Shown: positions 1 to 10,246, counted from the first letter of the stretch. The stretch is 64,000 bases of DNA from Methylocystis echinoides (GCF_027923385.1 NZ_BSEC01000001.1:1438501-1502500), one strand, 5' to 3'. Notes: generated by a model not told the origin, from the sequence alone. Numbers and translations: made by a program.

Positions 1-355
1 GGATCCAAGCGTAACGGTTGGTGTTGTTTCCACCGCCGGCGCTTATCGTGAGATGGCCAGCGTCAGCCATCGCGCGCAGAGCTTTTTGGACGGCGCGATC
101 GCTTGTGCCGAGCCTGCGCGCCAATGTCCCGACAGCTGGCCAGGCGTCGCCCGTTTTGCTGTTGAAGAAACCGTTCAGGACAATAGCCAGCCGTACCGCC
201 GTTTTCGTCAGACTTTCGTCTGCGGCGACTTGCTCCAACCACATGATGCGGTCGCGAATAAATCTGGCTCCGGGGCGTTCGGGCACGCTGAGCGGAATGA
301 CTTTCTCCGGCAGCGCGTCGTCGACGGCGCCCTCGGCGATTTTCAGTTCAGTCAT
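1..355 (-). CDS. Helix-turn-helix protein, C-terminus cut off by the window edge
   Basis: The minus strand is open from an ATG at 353-355 to the window edge, giving about 118 residues of an incomplete protein. The translation begins MTELKIAEG. It contains a winged-helix segment of the HTH_36 kind (LTKTAVRLAIVLNGF, then WPAVGTLARRLGTSDRAVQK and ALRAMADAGHL). Such proteins are common cargo of integrated elements in Rhizobiales, where they act as regulators or replication-type DNA-binding proteins; that role is inferred here. It is divergent from the excisionase/integrase pair that follows, which fits an element end. Product and full length cannot be judged from this window. Confidence 0.7.
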   Translation of the reverse strand, partial: MTELKIAEGAVDDALPEKVIPLSVPERPGARFIRDRIMWLEQVAADESLTKTAVRLAIVLNGFFNSKTGDAWPAVGTLARRLGTSDRAVQKALRAMADAGHLTISAGGGNNTNRYAWI

Positions 356-919
356 GCGAATGCAGCCTTTTTGGCCTATCCCCCGTCGGGCGAGCCATTG
401 GTTTAACGGAGCGCAACGACAAAATGCCGGCCGCAGACGCCGATGTCGGTGCGGTCTACTCACGAGACGAGACGAGTCGCTCGTCGGCACCGCCACGCCC
501 CCGTTACTAGCTTTGAGCCATTTGACCCGGCGGACAGGTGGCGCGCGGCATGGAGATCCAGGTCCAATACTGCTTCTCTCGTGCTGACCTTGCGATGCGT
601 ATCGGCCGGCGTTCTCAGATTATTGAGCGCGCGGTTTTGGCGCAATAGTCATCGCCGAACAGACTGCCTCGCTTATCGTGATGTCAATGCACGCAGCCGT
701 TTGCCTGTTCCTCTGGTCGTTCTCGTCTACCGGATGTGTTGCGCCGAAACCGCGCGCTCTTTACGACAGCTCCTGAAATGAGACGAATGACCTAGCCACG
801 AACCGTCAGCGCCCTCCCACACGCCAAGTCGTCGAGCAGCCTCGACAGGAAGAAGATCCGCAGCGTCTATGGCGCCGGCTATGACGTCGCCCTCGGCAGA
901 AACGACGGGATCGCGCGGG
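356..919. other. Gap with no convincing gene
   Basis: This 560-base stretch separates the divergent helix-turn-helix gene from the excisionase-like gene. Short open frames exist on both strands (for example 460-645 on minus and 443-781 on plus), but their translations are Arg-rich and low in recognisable content. It presumably holds the promoters of the two divergent genes; no operator is evident. Confidence 0.5.
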
Positions 920-1306
920 ATGACTCAGGACGCTAGACTCGGCTGGCTGCGTCTCGGGGAGGCCGCCGACCTCATCGGCGTGTCGATCAAGACGCTGCGT
1001 CGTGAAGCCACTCGGGGACGGTTGAGGACTTGGCGCGTCGGCAACAAGGACTTCACCTCCCTCGACGAGATTGAGCGGATGAAGGACACATGCCAGCAAA
1101 GCAAAAAGGAATCCACCTCTGGTTCAAGCCGCCGCGAGTCCACAAAGGATACGAAGAAAAGGGCGTCTGGCTCATCAAGGACGGTCGAAGAAATATCAGC
1201 ACAGGATGCGCTAAAGGCGAAATTGGAGAAGCTAACCGACGCCTCGCAGACTACGTCGCCGCGCAGCGGAAAGTCTCGCGGGTCGAACGTGATCTTTCTG
1301 AAATAA
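920..1306 (+). CDS. Excisionase-like HTH protein
   Basis: A protein of 128 residues if the ATG at 920 is used; an in-frame ATG at 869 would add 17. Residues about 8-55 form a MerR/HTH_17-type DNA-binding unit (LRLGEAADLIGVSIKTLRRE, then a GRLRTWRVG wing), typical of recombination directionality factors and of small regulators beside integrases. The tail is Ser/Lys/Thr-rich and looks unstructured. It overlaps the integrase start at 1090 by 217 bases, so the true end of the functional domain may lie before the overlap. Position immediately upstream of a tyrosine recombinase supports a role in excision, but no direct function can be read from the sequence. Confidence 0.6.
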   Translation: MTQDARLGWLRLGEAADLIGVSIKTLRREATRGRLRTWRVGNKDFTSLDEIERMKDTCQQSKKESTSGSSRRESTKDTKKRASGSSRTVEEISAQDALKAKLEKLTDASQTTSPRSGKSRGSNVIFLK

Positions 1307-2206
1307 AGGTCGCCGACGTGTTGAGCATTTACCTCGACGACAACGTCCCGCATGTCGGCTCGAAGCGCACCGCGCTGGGGTCGATCAAGCGCCTGAACGA
1401 GTTTTTCGGCGCGATGACGCTCGCCGAGGTCAACGGCAAGACCTGCAAGGCCTACGCCGAGTCGCGGCTCGGGCAGGGGCGGGTGCTGAAGGCCGGACCC
1501 GGCGGCGGCGGCGCGCGGCGCGATCTGCAGTCGCTCTCGGCGGCGATCAATTACCACGCCAAGATCGGCGCGCACCGGGGCGTCGTGAAGGTGATGAAGC
1601 CGCCCGCCGGCAAGGGCCGGGTGCGGTGGCTGGAGCGCGACGAGCTCGCGAAGCTCCTGTGGGTCTGTTATCGGAACGGGCAAGCCGACGGAGCGGCGCC
1701 CGCTTTTCCATCTGGTGCGCGTGCTGATGCTCGGCGTCTACACGGGCTCACGGCCGGGGGCGATCTTCAACGCCTCGTGGCTGGAGGGCATCCGCCTGTC
1801 CTTCGTCGACGTCGAGCGCGGGGTGTTCCACCGCCACGCCGCCGGCAAGGGCGAGACCAACAAGCGCCAGCCGCCGGTCAGGCTGCCGAGGAAACTGGTC
1901 GACCATCTGCGCCGCTGGCGGAAGGCCGACTTTGGCAAGAACCAGCCCTATGTCGTGATGTTCGACGGCATGCCGGTGGCGGACGTGAACAAGGCTCTGG
2001 CCCGCGCCTGCCGCCTCGCCGGCATCGAGCCGATCACCGTCTATGCGCTGCGCCACACCTGCGGCGCGTGGCTTGCGACCAAGGGCGTGCCGACCCGGCA
2101 CATCGCCGAATATCTCGGCACGTCCGAGTCGATGGTGATCCGGCACTACGGCCATCTGCACCCAGACTACCAGAAGGACGTCGCCGAGGCGATCGGCCGG
2201 AAGTAG
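1090..2206 (+). pseudogene. Tyrosine recombinase (integrase), frameshifted
   Basis: Two adjacent frames together make one phage-type integrase of about 370 residues. The first (from ATG 1090) carries the N-terminal arm-binding and SAM-like core-binding region (DGRRNISTGCAKGE, WLERDELAKLLW). The reading then has to skip +1 near 1,675-1,690 to continue as PTERRPLFHLVRVLMLG and the catalytic domain. That domain has the first catalytic Arg in VYTGSRPGAI, ALRHTCGAW with a Tyr at the usual His position, and the Tyr nucleophile in VIRHYGHLH. Without the shift the first frame runs into Arg/Pro-rich nonsense. It lies 65 bases from the 3' end of a tRNA gene. Either a decayed integrase or a sequencing error; the rest of the protein is well preserved. 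Confidence 0.8.
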
Positions 2207-2222
2207 TAGGGGAAGTAGTAGG
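2199..2222. repeat. 12-bp tandem duplication at the integrase stop codon
   Basis: GGAAGTAGTAGG occurs twice in immediate succession; the first copy contains the integrase stop codon. It lies about 50 bases from the tRNA 3' end and may be slippage or part of the att region. Confidence 0.7.
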
Positions 2223-2270
2223 GGAAACTCGAGGGAGGGTCGGGAGGCTATCGTAAGTCGTTGATTTCCT

Positions 2271-2346
2271 TGGTAGGCCGGGAGGGACTCGAACCCCCAA
2301 CCAGTCCGTTATGAGCGGACGGCTCTAACCATTGAGCTACCGGCCC
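2271..2346 (-). tRNA. tRNA with CAT anticodon, probably tRNA-Ile2 (lysidine type)
   Basis: The minus strand folds as a full 76-nt cloverleaf with encoded CCA. The acceptor is GGGCCGG paired with CCGGCCT (one G-U at the end), the anticodon stem is GTCCG/CGGAC and the loop is CTCATAA. The anticodon CAT can be elongator Met or Ile2. C4-G69 and C5-G68 pairs are features read by TilS in tRNA-Ile2, so I favour Ile2; the paired position 1-72 argues against initiator Met. The 3' end faces the integrase, marking this tRNA as the likely attachment site of the element to the left. Confidence 0.88.
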
Positions 2347-2408
2347 CTTATACGACCTATACAGGAAACATTGGGGCGGGCAATATCGTCCCGTCGAAGG
2401 GGGTGGGG

Positions 2409-3065
2409 ATGACGCAGGCCGCGCGGCGCGGGGAAATCGTGGCTGGCGCGCTCGAGCTGGAGCGTCTTGGGCTCAATCACGGCTCGGCGGGGAATCTGTC
2501 GCTGCGGGTGGGAGAGGCGGTTCTGGTCACGCCGAGCGGCGTGCCGGCGCGCGAGTTGCGCCCGGAGATGATCGCCGTGATGCCGCTCGCCGACGAAAAC
2601 GGCGCCTTCGAGGGGCCGTTTCCGCCGTCGAGCGAGTGGCGCTTCCACCTCGACGTCTATCGCGCGCGGAGCGATGTCAACGCGGTCGTGCATATGCACT
2701 CGACCTACGCCACCACGCTTGCGACGCTGCGTCGCCCGATCCCGGCCGTGCATTACATGATCGCGGCCTTCGGCGGACCAACGGTGCCCTGCGTGGGCTA
2801 CGCCTCCTATGGCACGCCGGAGCTGTCGGAGCTGGTGGTCGGGGGGCTGAAGGATCGCGACGGCGCCCTGCTCGCCAATCATGGCGCGATCGTCGTGGGG
2901 GCCGACATGCGCCGGGCGCTGTGGCGCGCCGTGGAGCTCGAGGCGCTGGCGCAGGTTTATTATCTCGGCGCGATGGCGGGCGCGCCCGTGGTGCTGCCCG
3001 ACGACGAGATCTGGCGGACGGTTGAGCGTTTCAGGAGCTACGGACCGCGGGCGTCGTCCGAATGA
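2409..3065 (+). CDS. Class II aldolase/adducin family protein
   Basis: Encodes 218 residues from ATG 2409, preceded by AAGGGGG at 2397-2403; an in-frame GTG at 2403 is the alternative. It is a zinc-dependent class II aldolase of the fuculose-phosphate aldolase fold. It shows NHGSAGNLSLRVG near the N-terminus, the metal-binding VVHMHSTYATTLA and a second histidine in LLANHGAIVVGA. The length is standard for the family. It is convergent with mtnA and separated from it by 9 bases. In Rhodospirillum-type shunts an aldolase of this family cleaves 5-methylthioribulose-1-phosphate or 5-deoxyribulose-1-phosphate to DHAP and an aldehyde after MtnA. That substrate is inferred from the neighbour only. 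Confidence 0.8.
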   Translation: MTQAARRGEIVAGALELERLGLNHGSAGNLSLRVGEAVLVTPSGVPARELRPEMIAVMPLADENGAFEGPFPPSSEWRFHLDVYRARSDVNAVVHMHSTYATTLATLRRPIPAVHYMIAAFGGPTVPCVGYASYGTPELSELVVGGLKDRDGALLANHGAIVVGADMRRALWRAVELEALAQVYYLGAMAGAPVVLPDDEIWRTVERFRSYGPRASSE

Positions 3066-3074
3066 CGCGAGACG

Positions 3075-4169
3075 TCATCCGGCGAGGTCGGGAAACAGCC
3101 CCTTCAGGCCGTTTTCGCTCGCGGCGCAAACCCCGCGCTCGGTGACGAGGCCGGTCACGTAACGCGCCGGCGTGACGTCGAAGGCCCAGTTGCGGGCGGG
3201 CGAGCCTTCGGGCGTCACCTGCACCTCCGCCACGCCGCCGTCCGCCGTGCGGCCGCTGATGTGGGTGACTTCGCGCGCGCCGCGCTCCTCGATGGGGATG
3301 CCCCGGACGCCGTCGGACAGGCGCCAGTCGATGGTCGAACTCGGCAACGCGACATAGAAGGGAACGCCATTGTCCTGCGCCGCCAGCGCCTTGAGATAGG
3401 TGCCGATCTTGTTGCAGACGTCGCCGCTGCGCGTCGTGCGGTCCGTGCCGACGATGGCGAGATCGACCAGCCCATGCTGCATCAGATGGCCGCCGGCGTT
3501 GTCGGCGATCACCGTATGCGGCACGCCCTCGCTCAGCAGCTCGAAGGCGGTGAGGCTCGCGCCCTGATTGCGCGGGCGTGTCTCATCGACCCAGACATGC
3601 ACCGGGACGCCGGCGCGCGCCGCCTTGTAAATGGGCGCCAGCGCCGTTCCCCAATCGACGGTGGCGAGCCAGCCGGCGTTGCAATGGGTGAGGATGTTCA
3701 CCGGGCGGCCGGGGTTCTTTTCCGCGGCGGCGTGGATCAGCGCTGCGCCATGCTCGCCGATGGCGGCGCAACAGGCGACGTCCTCCTCCGCGATCCGGCC
3801 GGCTTCGGCATAGGCCAGCGCGGCGCGCCCGGCTTCGGGGGTGGCGAGCAGAAGCGCCCGCACCCGGTCGAGCCCCCAGCGCAGGTTCACGGCGGTGGGG
3901 CGGGTCGCCAGAAGCGTCTCATAGGCGGCCAGGATGGCGGCGTCGCGCGGGTCGGCGGCGGCGGCGAGGGCGAGGCCATAGGCCCCGGTCACGCCGATGA
4001 GCGGCGCGCCGCGCACGATCATGTCTCGGATGGCGCGGGCGGCGGCGTCGAGATCGTCGAGCGCGATCGTCTCGAAACGGTGCGGCAGGCGGGTCTGGTC
4101 GATGACATGGACTCGCCGGCCGTCGGCGTCCAGCCATATTGTCCTGTAGTCGCGGCCGTCTATGCGCAT
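3075..4169 (-). CDS. mtnA: S-methyl-5-thioribose-1-phosphate isomerase
   Basis: 364 residues from the ATG at 4167-4169; the frame stays open upstream, but [12 protein letters not shown] is the usual start of the family. MtnA isomerises 5-methylthioribose-1-phosphate to the ribulose form in methionine salvage. Visible hallmarks are [16 protein letters not shown], the catalytic Cys in [12 protein letters not shown], the catalytic Asp in [15 protein letters not shown] and the [12 protein letters not shown] segment. It is eIF2B-alpha-like. No mtnK, mtnP, mtnB or mtnC is in the window; only the convergent class II aldolase is near. Divergent from the Anbu gene across 108 bases. Confidence 0.93.
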   Translation of the reverse strand: MRIDGRDYRTIWLDADGRRVHVIDQTRLPHRFETIALDDLDAAARAIRDMIVRGAPLIGVTGAYGLALAAAADPRDAAILAAYETLLATRPTAVNLRWGLDRVRALLLATPEAGRAALAYAEAGRIAEEDVACCAAIGEHGAALIHAAAEKNPGRPVNILTHCNAGWLATVDWGTALAPIYKAARAGVPVHVWVDETRPRNQGASLTAFELLSEGVPHTVIADNAGGHLMQHGLVDLAIVGTDRTTRSGDVCNKIGTYLKALAAQDNGVPFYVALPSSTIDWRLSDGVRGIPIEERGAREVTHISGRTADGGVAEVQVTPEGSPARNWAFDVTPARYVTGLVTERGVCAASENGLKGLFPDLAG

Positions 4170-4277
4170 GGTCGGTCTCTTGAGGATAAGCTTTCGGGCT
4201 CTTGTGCCTTTTGGCCCGGAACTTGTAAACCGGGGCGGGCGCGCGCCGGGGCGGCGCGGCCCGGCTGGGGAGCTTCC

Positions 4278-5030
4278 ATGACCTATTGCTGCGGCATTCT
4301 GGTGCGCGACGGACTCGTGCTCGTCGCCGATACGCGCACCAACGCCGGTCTCGACAACATCTCCACCTTCCGGAAGCTTCATGTTTTCGAGAAACCGGGC
4401 GAGCGCGTGCTCATGCTGGCGACGGCCGGAAATCTCTCGGTCAGCCAGGGCGTCGTGAATTTCCTCGCGGAGGGTTTCGAGAACCCGGAAACCGGGGAAG
4501 TCGAAAGCGCCATGACCGCGCAGACCATGCTGCAGGCCGCGCAGCTCGTGGGGCGCGCCGTGCGCCGCTCGCGCAAGGAGGCCGACAGCTCGGCCGATCA
4601 GTCGACCGGCGTGAGTTTCGAGGTTTCGCTGCTGCTCGGCGGCCAGATCGCCGGCGGCGCGCCGCGGCTGTTCATGATCTATACGGCGGGCAATTTCATC
4701 GAATGCACGCCGGATACCAATTATCTCCAGATCGGCGAGCACAAATACGGCAAGCCGATTCTCGACCGCGCCGTGCATTACGACAGTGACATTTTCGATG
4801 CGCTGAAGATTGGTCTGATCTCAATGGACTCGACCATCCGCTCCAATCTTTCCGTCGGCCTGCCAATCGACATCGCGCTCCTGCGCCGCGACGCGCTGCA
4901 ACTCGAAGTCTCGACCCGGATCGACGCCAGCGACGACTATTTCCGCGATTTGCGCAACCGCTGGTCGAAGGCGCTGCGGGCGGCGCACATGGCCATTCCG
5001 GCGCCGCCCTATCGCGGCCGCGAGCCGTGA
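4278..5030 (+). CDS. Anbu, proteasome-type peptidase (ancestral beta subunit)
   Basis: 250 residues. The N-terminus [19 protein letters not shown] is typical of the Anbu/BPH branch of the Ntn-hydrolase superfamily. After Met removal Thr2 becomes the nucleophile. [15 protein letters not shown] and [16 protein letters not shown] are also family signatures, and the length matches. Anbu forms cytoplasmic rings of HslV-like subunits; its substrates are unsettled. Anbu operons usually contain a transglutaminase, an alpha-E protein and an ATP-grasp protein. None is here. Instead its stop codon overlaps the GTG start of tsaC by 4 bases, so the two are probably co-translated. Confidence 0.88.
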   Translation: MTYCCGILVRDGLVLVADTRTNAGLDNISTFRKLHVFEKPGERVLMLATAGNLSVSQGVVNFLAEGFENPETGEVESAMTAQTMLQAAQLVGRAVRRSRKEADSSADQSTGVSFEVSLLLGGQIAGGAPRLFMIYTAGNFIECTPDTNYLQIGEHKYGKPILDRAVHYDSDIFDALKIGLISMDSTIRSNLSVGLPIDIALLRRDALQLEVSTRIDASDDYFRDLRNRWSKALRAAHMAIPAPPYRGREP

Positions 5031-5989
5031 CCATCCTCGCCCAGGCCGACGCAGCGGCGATCACCCGCGCGGCGGATGTTCTGCGCAGCGGCGGGCTCGT
5101 CGCCTTCCCGACGGAAACGGTCTATGGCCTCGGCGCCGACGCAACGAGCGGCTGGGCGGTCGCGCGAATCTACGACGCCAAGGGGCGCCCGTCCTTCAAT
5201 CCGCTGATCGCGCATGTCGCGGATCTTCCGGCCGCGCAGCGCGAGGCGGCGCTGCCCGAGGCGGCGACAAGACTTGCCGAGGCCTTCTGGCCGGGGCCGT
5301 TGACCATCGTCGCGCCGGCCGCGCCGGGCGGTTCAGTGAGCGAACTCGCGCGGGCGGGGCTGCCGAGCGTCGCCTTGCGCATCCCCGATCACCCGGTGGC
5401 GCGGGCGCTGATCGCGGCACTCGGCCGCCCGGTGGCGGCGCCCTCCGCCAATCGCTCAGGTCATGTCAGCCCGGTGACGGCGGCCCATGTCGCGGAAGAC
5501 CTTTCCGGCCGCGTCGACATGATCCTCGATGGCGGGCGCGCGACGGCGGGGCTCGAATCGACCATCGTCTCCTTCTGCGAGGCCACGCCCACGCTGCTGC
5601 GGCCCGGCGCCATCGCGCGCGAAAAGATCGAGAAGGTTCTGGGCGCGAAACTGGCCGCCCCGGCGCGCGCCGAGGTGCTAGCCCCCGGCATGACCGCTTC
5701 CCACTATGCGCCCAACGCGCGGTTGCGGCTGGAGGCGCATGAGCTTCGGGAGGGCGAGGCGGCGCTGGATTTCGGCGGCCGGCTCACCGCGCTCGCGCCG
5801 CCCGGCGCCGTGACGCTGGATCTGTCGCCCCAGGGTGATCTGGTCGAGGCGGCGGCCAATCTGTTCAGTCATTTGCGCGCGCTCGACGCGCGCCACGTGG
5901 AGAGCATTGCCGTCGCGCATATACCCGAGCGCGGCCTCGGCGAGGCGATCAACGACCGGCTGCGCCGCGCGGCCGCGCCGAGGGTATAG
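5027..5989 (+). CDS. tsaC: L-threonylcarbamoyladenylate synthase
   Basis: 320 residues from a GTG start that overlaps the Anbu stop (GTGA). It makes threonylcarbamoyl-AMP from Thr, bicarbonate and ATP for the t6A37 modification of ANN-decoding tRNAs. The YrdC domain fills residues about 10-195 (GGLVAFPTETVYGLGADA, YDAKGRPSFNPLIAH, PSANRSGHVSPVTA, LDGGRATAGLESTIV). A C-terminal Sua5 domain follows from about 225 (PGMTASHYAPNARL), making this the long Sua5-type form. Sua5 would be an equally valid name. Confidence 0.94.
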   Translation: MTILAQADAAAITRAADVLRSGGLVAFPTETVYGLGADATSGWAVARIYDAKGRPSFNPLIAHVADLPAAQREAALPEAATRLAEAFWPGPLTIVAPAAPGGSVSELARAGLPSVALRIPDHPVARALIAALGRPVAAPSANRSGHVSPVTAAHVAEDLSGRVDMILDGGRATAGLESTIVSFCEATPTLLRPGAIAREKIEKVLGAKLAAPARAEVLAPGMTASHYAPNARLRLEAHELREGEAALDFGGRLTALAPPGAVTLDLSPQGDLVEAAANLFSHLRALDARHVESIAVAHIPERGLGEAINDRLRRAAAPRV

Positions 5990-6052
5990 CGGTCACGTCG
6001 CCCACAGGCCGTCGTTGGAAGCCCTCTGGCGGCAGGAGGGGTGCGGCGGGGA

Positions 6053-7093
6053 TCAGGCCGCCAGCGCCGTCGGCTCCGAAGCGCGCAGATGGAAATCCTG
6101 CGTCACAGCGCGGGGTTCGCCCCAGAACACCGAGGGGCATTCATAGCCTCGCGCCACGAACTCGCCCGCGCCGGACGACGACATTTCCACCGCGAGACGG
6201 GTCAGGCGGTTCAGCACCGGTTCGCTCACCCAGGAAAAGAGCGGGGCGTCCGGCGGAACCTGCCGCATGGCTGCGACGCGCGCGCGGTTATTCGCCTCGT
6301 TCATGCGGGCCTGCCAGCCCTGCTGCGGCTGCTGCCAGTCATTGGCGACGATCGCCGGCCCCCGGTAGATGCGCGCCTCGCGCTCGGTGCGCTCGATCAG
6401 CGCCATCTCTCCCGGCCGGACGCCGGCGAGGGTGAAGAGCGTCGGTCGCGCCAGTGGCGCGCTGGCGATGAGCCGAACCGCCTCCTCGAAGGTTTCGCAG
6501 GTCTCGAAAGCGTAACGCAGCAGATGATCCGGCGGCCAGCCGCCATCGCTGGCGAGCGCATCGCGCAGATTCATCGCCGCGTCATAGGCGAAGCCCAGCT
6601 TGCCGCGCGTGCGGCGCTTCATGGGCGCCTGATTGATGACGGCGCAGAAGCGCCCCGGCGCCATGGCGCTCAGCACGCCCACGGCCCCCGGCCAGGTGGC
6701 GTTGTAGAAATCTCCCGCCGGGCCGGACTGCCAGCCCATTTCAACGGCCTGACCCAGTCCCTGAAACGGCCAGTCGAGCGTGCGGCGGATGCGCGGCAGG
6801 CCATCCGGCCCCGCATAGGCCTGCGTGGTGCAGGCGAAGAGATAGGCCATGTTGAGCGTCACCGCGCCCACGCCAAGAATTTCCGCAATATGCTCCAGCT
6901 CGGCCTGATATTTCGACGCTGACCGGCGCAACCAGCCCGACGCGAGCCGATCAACCGGGGACAGGCAGAAACCGCCAACCGGCGCCAGCCTGCCGAGACA
7001 GGCGTCGCGCAGCGCCGCCGCCGCATGGATCCGCGCCCTGGCGTGCGCGACCGGGCCGCCCTTGCGCAGGTCGAGGAAGGGGATGGGCGTCAT
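6053..7093 (-). CDS. Ntn-type amidohydrolase, acid ceramidase/NAAA-like
   Basis: 346 residues. The segment LNMAYLFACTTQAYAG followed by RTLDWPFQGLGQAVEM matches the autoproteolytic site and substrate loop of the choloylglycine-hydrolase/acid-ceramidase/NAAA superfamily. Cys88 would become the N-terminal nucleophile after cleavage. These enzymes hydrolyse linear amides such as N-acyl amino lipids or bile-salt-like conjugates; the substrate here is unknown. There is no obvious signal peptide, so a cytoplasmic location is likely. Later motifs include GDFYNATWPGAVGVLS and a conserved VANDW segment. Flanked by tsaC (convergent) and pgi (divergent); no operon partner. Confidence 0.68.
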   Translation of the reverse strand: MTPIPFLDLRKGGPVAHARARIHAAAALRDACLGRLAPVGGFCLSPVDRLASGWLRRSASKYQAELEHIAEILGVGAVTLNMAYLFACTTQAYAGPDGLPRIRRTLDWPFQGLGQAVEMGWQSGPAGDFYNATWPGAVGVLSAMAPGRFCAVINQAPMKRRTRGKLGFAYDAAMNLRDALASDGGWPPDHLLRYAFETCETFEEAVRLIASAPLARPTLFTLAGVRPGEMALIERTEREARIYRGPAIVANDWQQPQQGWQARMNEANNRARVAAMRQVPPDAPLFSWVSEPVLNRLTRLAVEMSSSGAGEFVARGYECPSVFWGEPRAVTQDFHLRASEPTALAA

Positions 7094-7271
7094 GGGCGTT
7101 TCCTGTCATACAAGCGTCATCACAGCGAGATGAATTCCACATCCCCCTGTCACAATACAGTCAAAAATCAGATAGGTTTCGCGGCGGTGCGAAAAAAGAC
7201 CGTTTGCGCTAAATGTTCGCATTCCGAGTTCCGCCGATTCGGCTGCTCTTCAGCTTTGTTGGGATCTACGC

Positions 7272-8909
<1,638 letters not shown>

Positions 8910-9112
8910 TCTCTCCTTGCCCCGGCGGCAGGAACGCGAGGCTCAGCAGCTTTGGCGACTTCGCTCCGGCGATGTGTCCAGCCTTCTCGGGCCGGCGAAG
9001 CCCTTCGTGTTCGGCACGAACAAACGCTTATCCCCGGCCCAGCCATTCGCGGGGGCGTCGTCGCTGGCGCTTCCCGCAATGACGCTTTCACCTGCTTGAG
9101 AGCGTTGCGCCA

Positions 9113-10246
9113 TCATACCGCCTTCGCCACGAGAATGCTGGTCAGCGTTGGCAGCGCATTGCGCAACAGCCGGAAGCCGCCGAATCCCGACTGCCGCAGC
9201 AGCGCCTCTATTTCCTCGACGCGGCGCGGCTCGCCACGTCCCATGGCCAGCGTGTAGAAGCCGTAATAGGCGTCGAGCGGCTCCGCGCCTTTCACGCCTG
9301 ACATGGCTTCGATGATGAGCAGCGTCGCGCCCGGCTCCAGCGCCGCGCGGACATTGCGCAGCAGGGCAAGCGCGCGGTCGTCGTCCTGATCGTGAACGAT
9401 GCGGATGAGCGTCACGACATCGGCGCCCTTCGGCAGCGGATCGCGCAGGAAGTCGCCGCCGCAGACTTGTGCGCGCGGCAGGACGCCTGCGGCTTCGAAA
9501 CGCGCGCGGGCGCGATCCGCGACGGCGGGGAGATCGACCAGCGTGACCTGAAGGTCGGGCGCGCGCGCCGCCGCCGCGCAGAGGAACACGCCCTCGCCGC
9601 CGCCCACGTCCATCAGCCGCTTGTGCCGGGAGATGTCATAGGCGTCGAGCGCCTCCTGCGCGACCATCGGCTGCGACGCCGCCATCAGCGCGCTATAGGG
9701 CCCGACCTGCTCGGCCGCGAGCGCCTTCGGCTTTTCGAGGTCGGAATAGGGCCAGTAATCGGCGAGGACGGCGCGCTTTTCGCCGCGCAGCAGGGCGAGC
9801 GGATCGGCGAGATCGGCGTAGAGCAGCGGCTGGTGCTCGACCAGAGACAGCGCCGCGCGATTGCCGGCGAAGGCCGCGCCAAGCTGCCCCAGCCCGTAGC
9901 GCCCCCCGCTCCGCCGCTCGGCGAGATCGAGCGAGACGGCCGCGTCGAGAAGCCGCCGCGCCGCCTCGGCCGGCAGGCCGAGCTGGTCGGCGAGCTCCGG
10001 AAGGGGCAGCGGCCCGTCAATCAGAATGTCGAAAAGCCTCAGCCGCGCACAGGTGAAGAGCACCTGCGAATAGACAAATCCGGCGGTCAGATCGAGCGCC
10101 GCCCGCGCCCGGCGGCGGGCGACGATCCGGGCCAGCGGATTGGCGAGCGACCAGCGCTGGAAGGCCGGATCAGCGATGAGGCGGTCACGCCGGGCCCGCA
10201 GCCGGTCCAGCCAGTCGCCGACGAGCCTATCCAGAATCTGCGCCAT
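9113..10246 (-). CDS. SAM-dependent O-methyltransferase, CrtF-like
   Basis: 377 residues from ATG 10244-10246. The N-terminal half is a winged-helix dimerisation domain (LPELADQLGLPAEAARRLLD). The C-terminal half is a class I methyltransferase with LMDVGGGEGVFLCAAA as the AdoMet-binding loop, LVDLPAVADRARARFE, and RIVHDQDDDRALALL around the usual catalytic His. This is the architecture of hydroxyneurosporene, acetylserotonin and similar small-molecule O-methyltransferases. A carotenoid substrate (CrtF) is possible, but no carotenoid gene is adjacent, so I leave the substrate open. It stands alone, upstream of and divergent from tRNA-Arg. Confidence 0.78.
   Translation of the reverse strand: MAQILDRLVGDWLDRLRARRDRLIADPAFQRWSLANPLARIVARRRARAALDLTAGFVYSQVLFTCARLRLFDILIDGPLPLPELADQLGLPAEAARRLLDAAVSLDLAERRSGGRYGLGQLGAAFAGNRAALSLVEHQPLLYADLADPLALLRGEKRAVLADYWPYSDLEKPKALAAEQVGPYSALMAASQPMVAQEALDAYDISRHKRLMDVGGGEGVFLCAAAARAPDLQVTLVDLPAVADRARARFEAAGVLPRAQVCGGDFLRDPLPKGADVVTLIRIVHDQDDDRALALLRNVRAALEPGATLLIIEAMSGVKGAEPLDAYYGFYTLAMGRGEPRRVEEIEALLRQSGFGGFRLLRNALPTLTSILVAKAV

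Noticed and set aside
443-781. Plus-strand open frame of 112 codons between the HTH gene and the excisionase-like gene
   Set aside because: Arg/Ser-rich shadow-like composition, no ribosome-binding site and no recognisable domain; overlapping minus-strand frame is equally weak.
925-1683. Long minus-strand frame opposite the integrase N-terminus
   Set aside because: Antisense to a recognisable integrase; the translation has no domain and a shadow composition.
4170-4277. Possible riboswitch in the mtnA leader
   Set aside because: A short GGGC/GCCC hairpin is possible, but no SAM or SAH riboswitch consensus can be laid over it.
8910-9112. Small plus-strand frames after pgi
   Set aside because: The stretch looks like intergenic repeat material; translations lack any folded-protein character.
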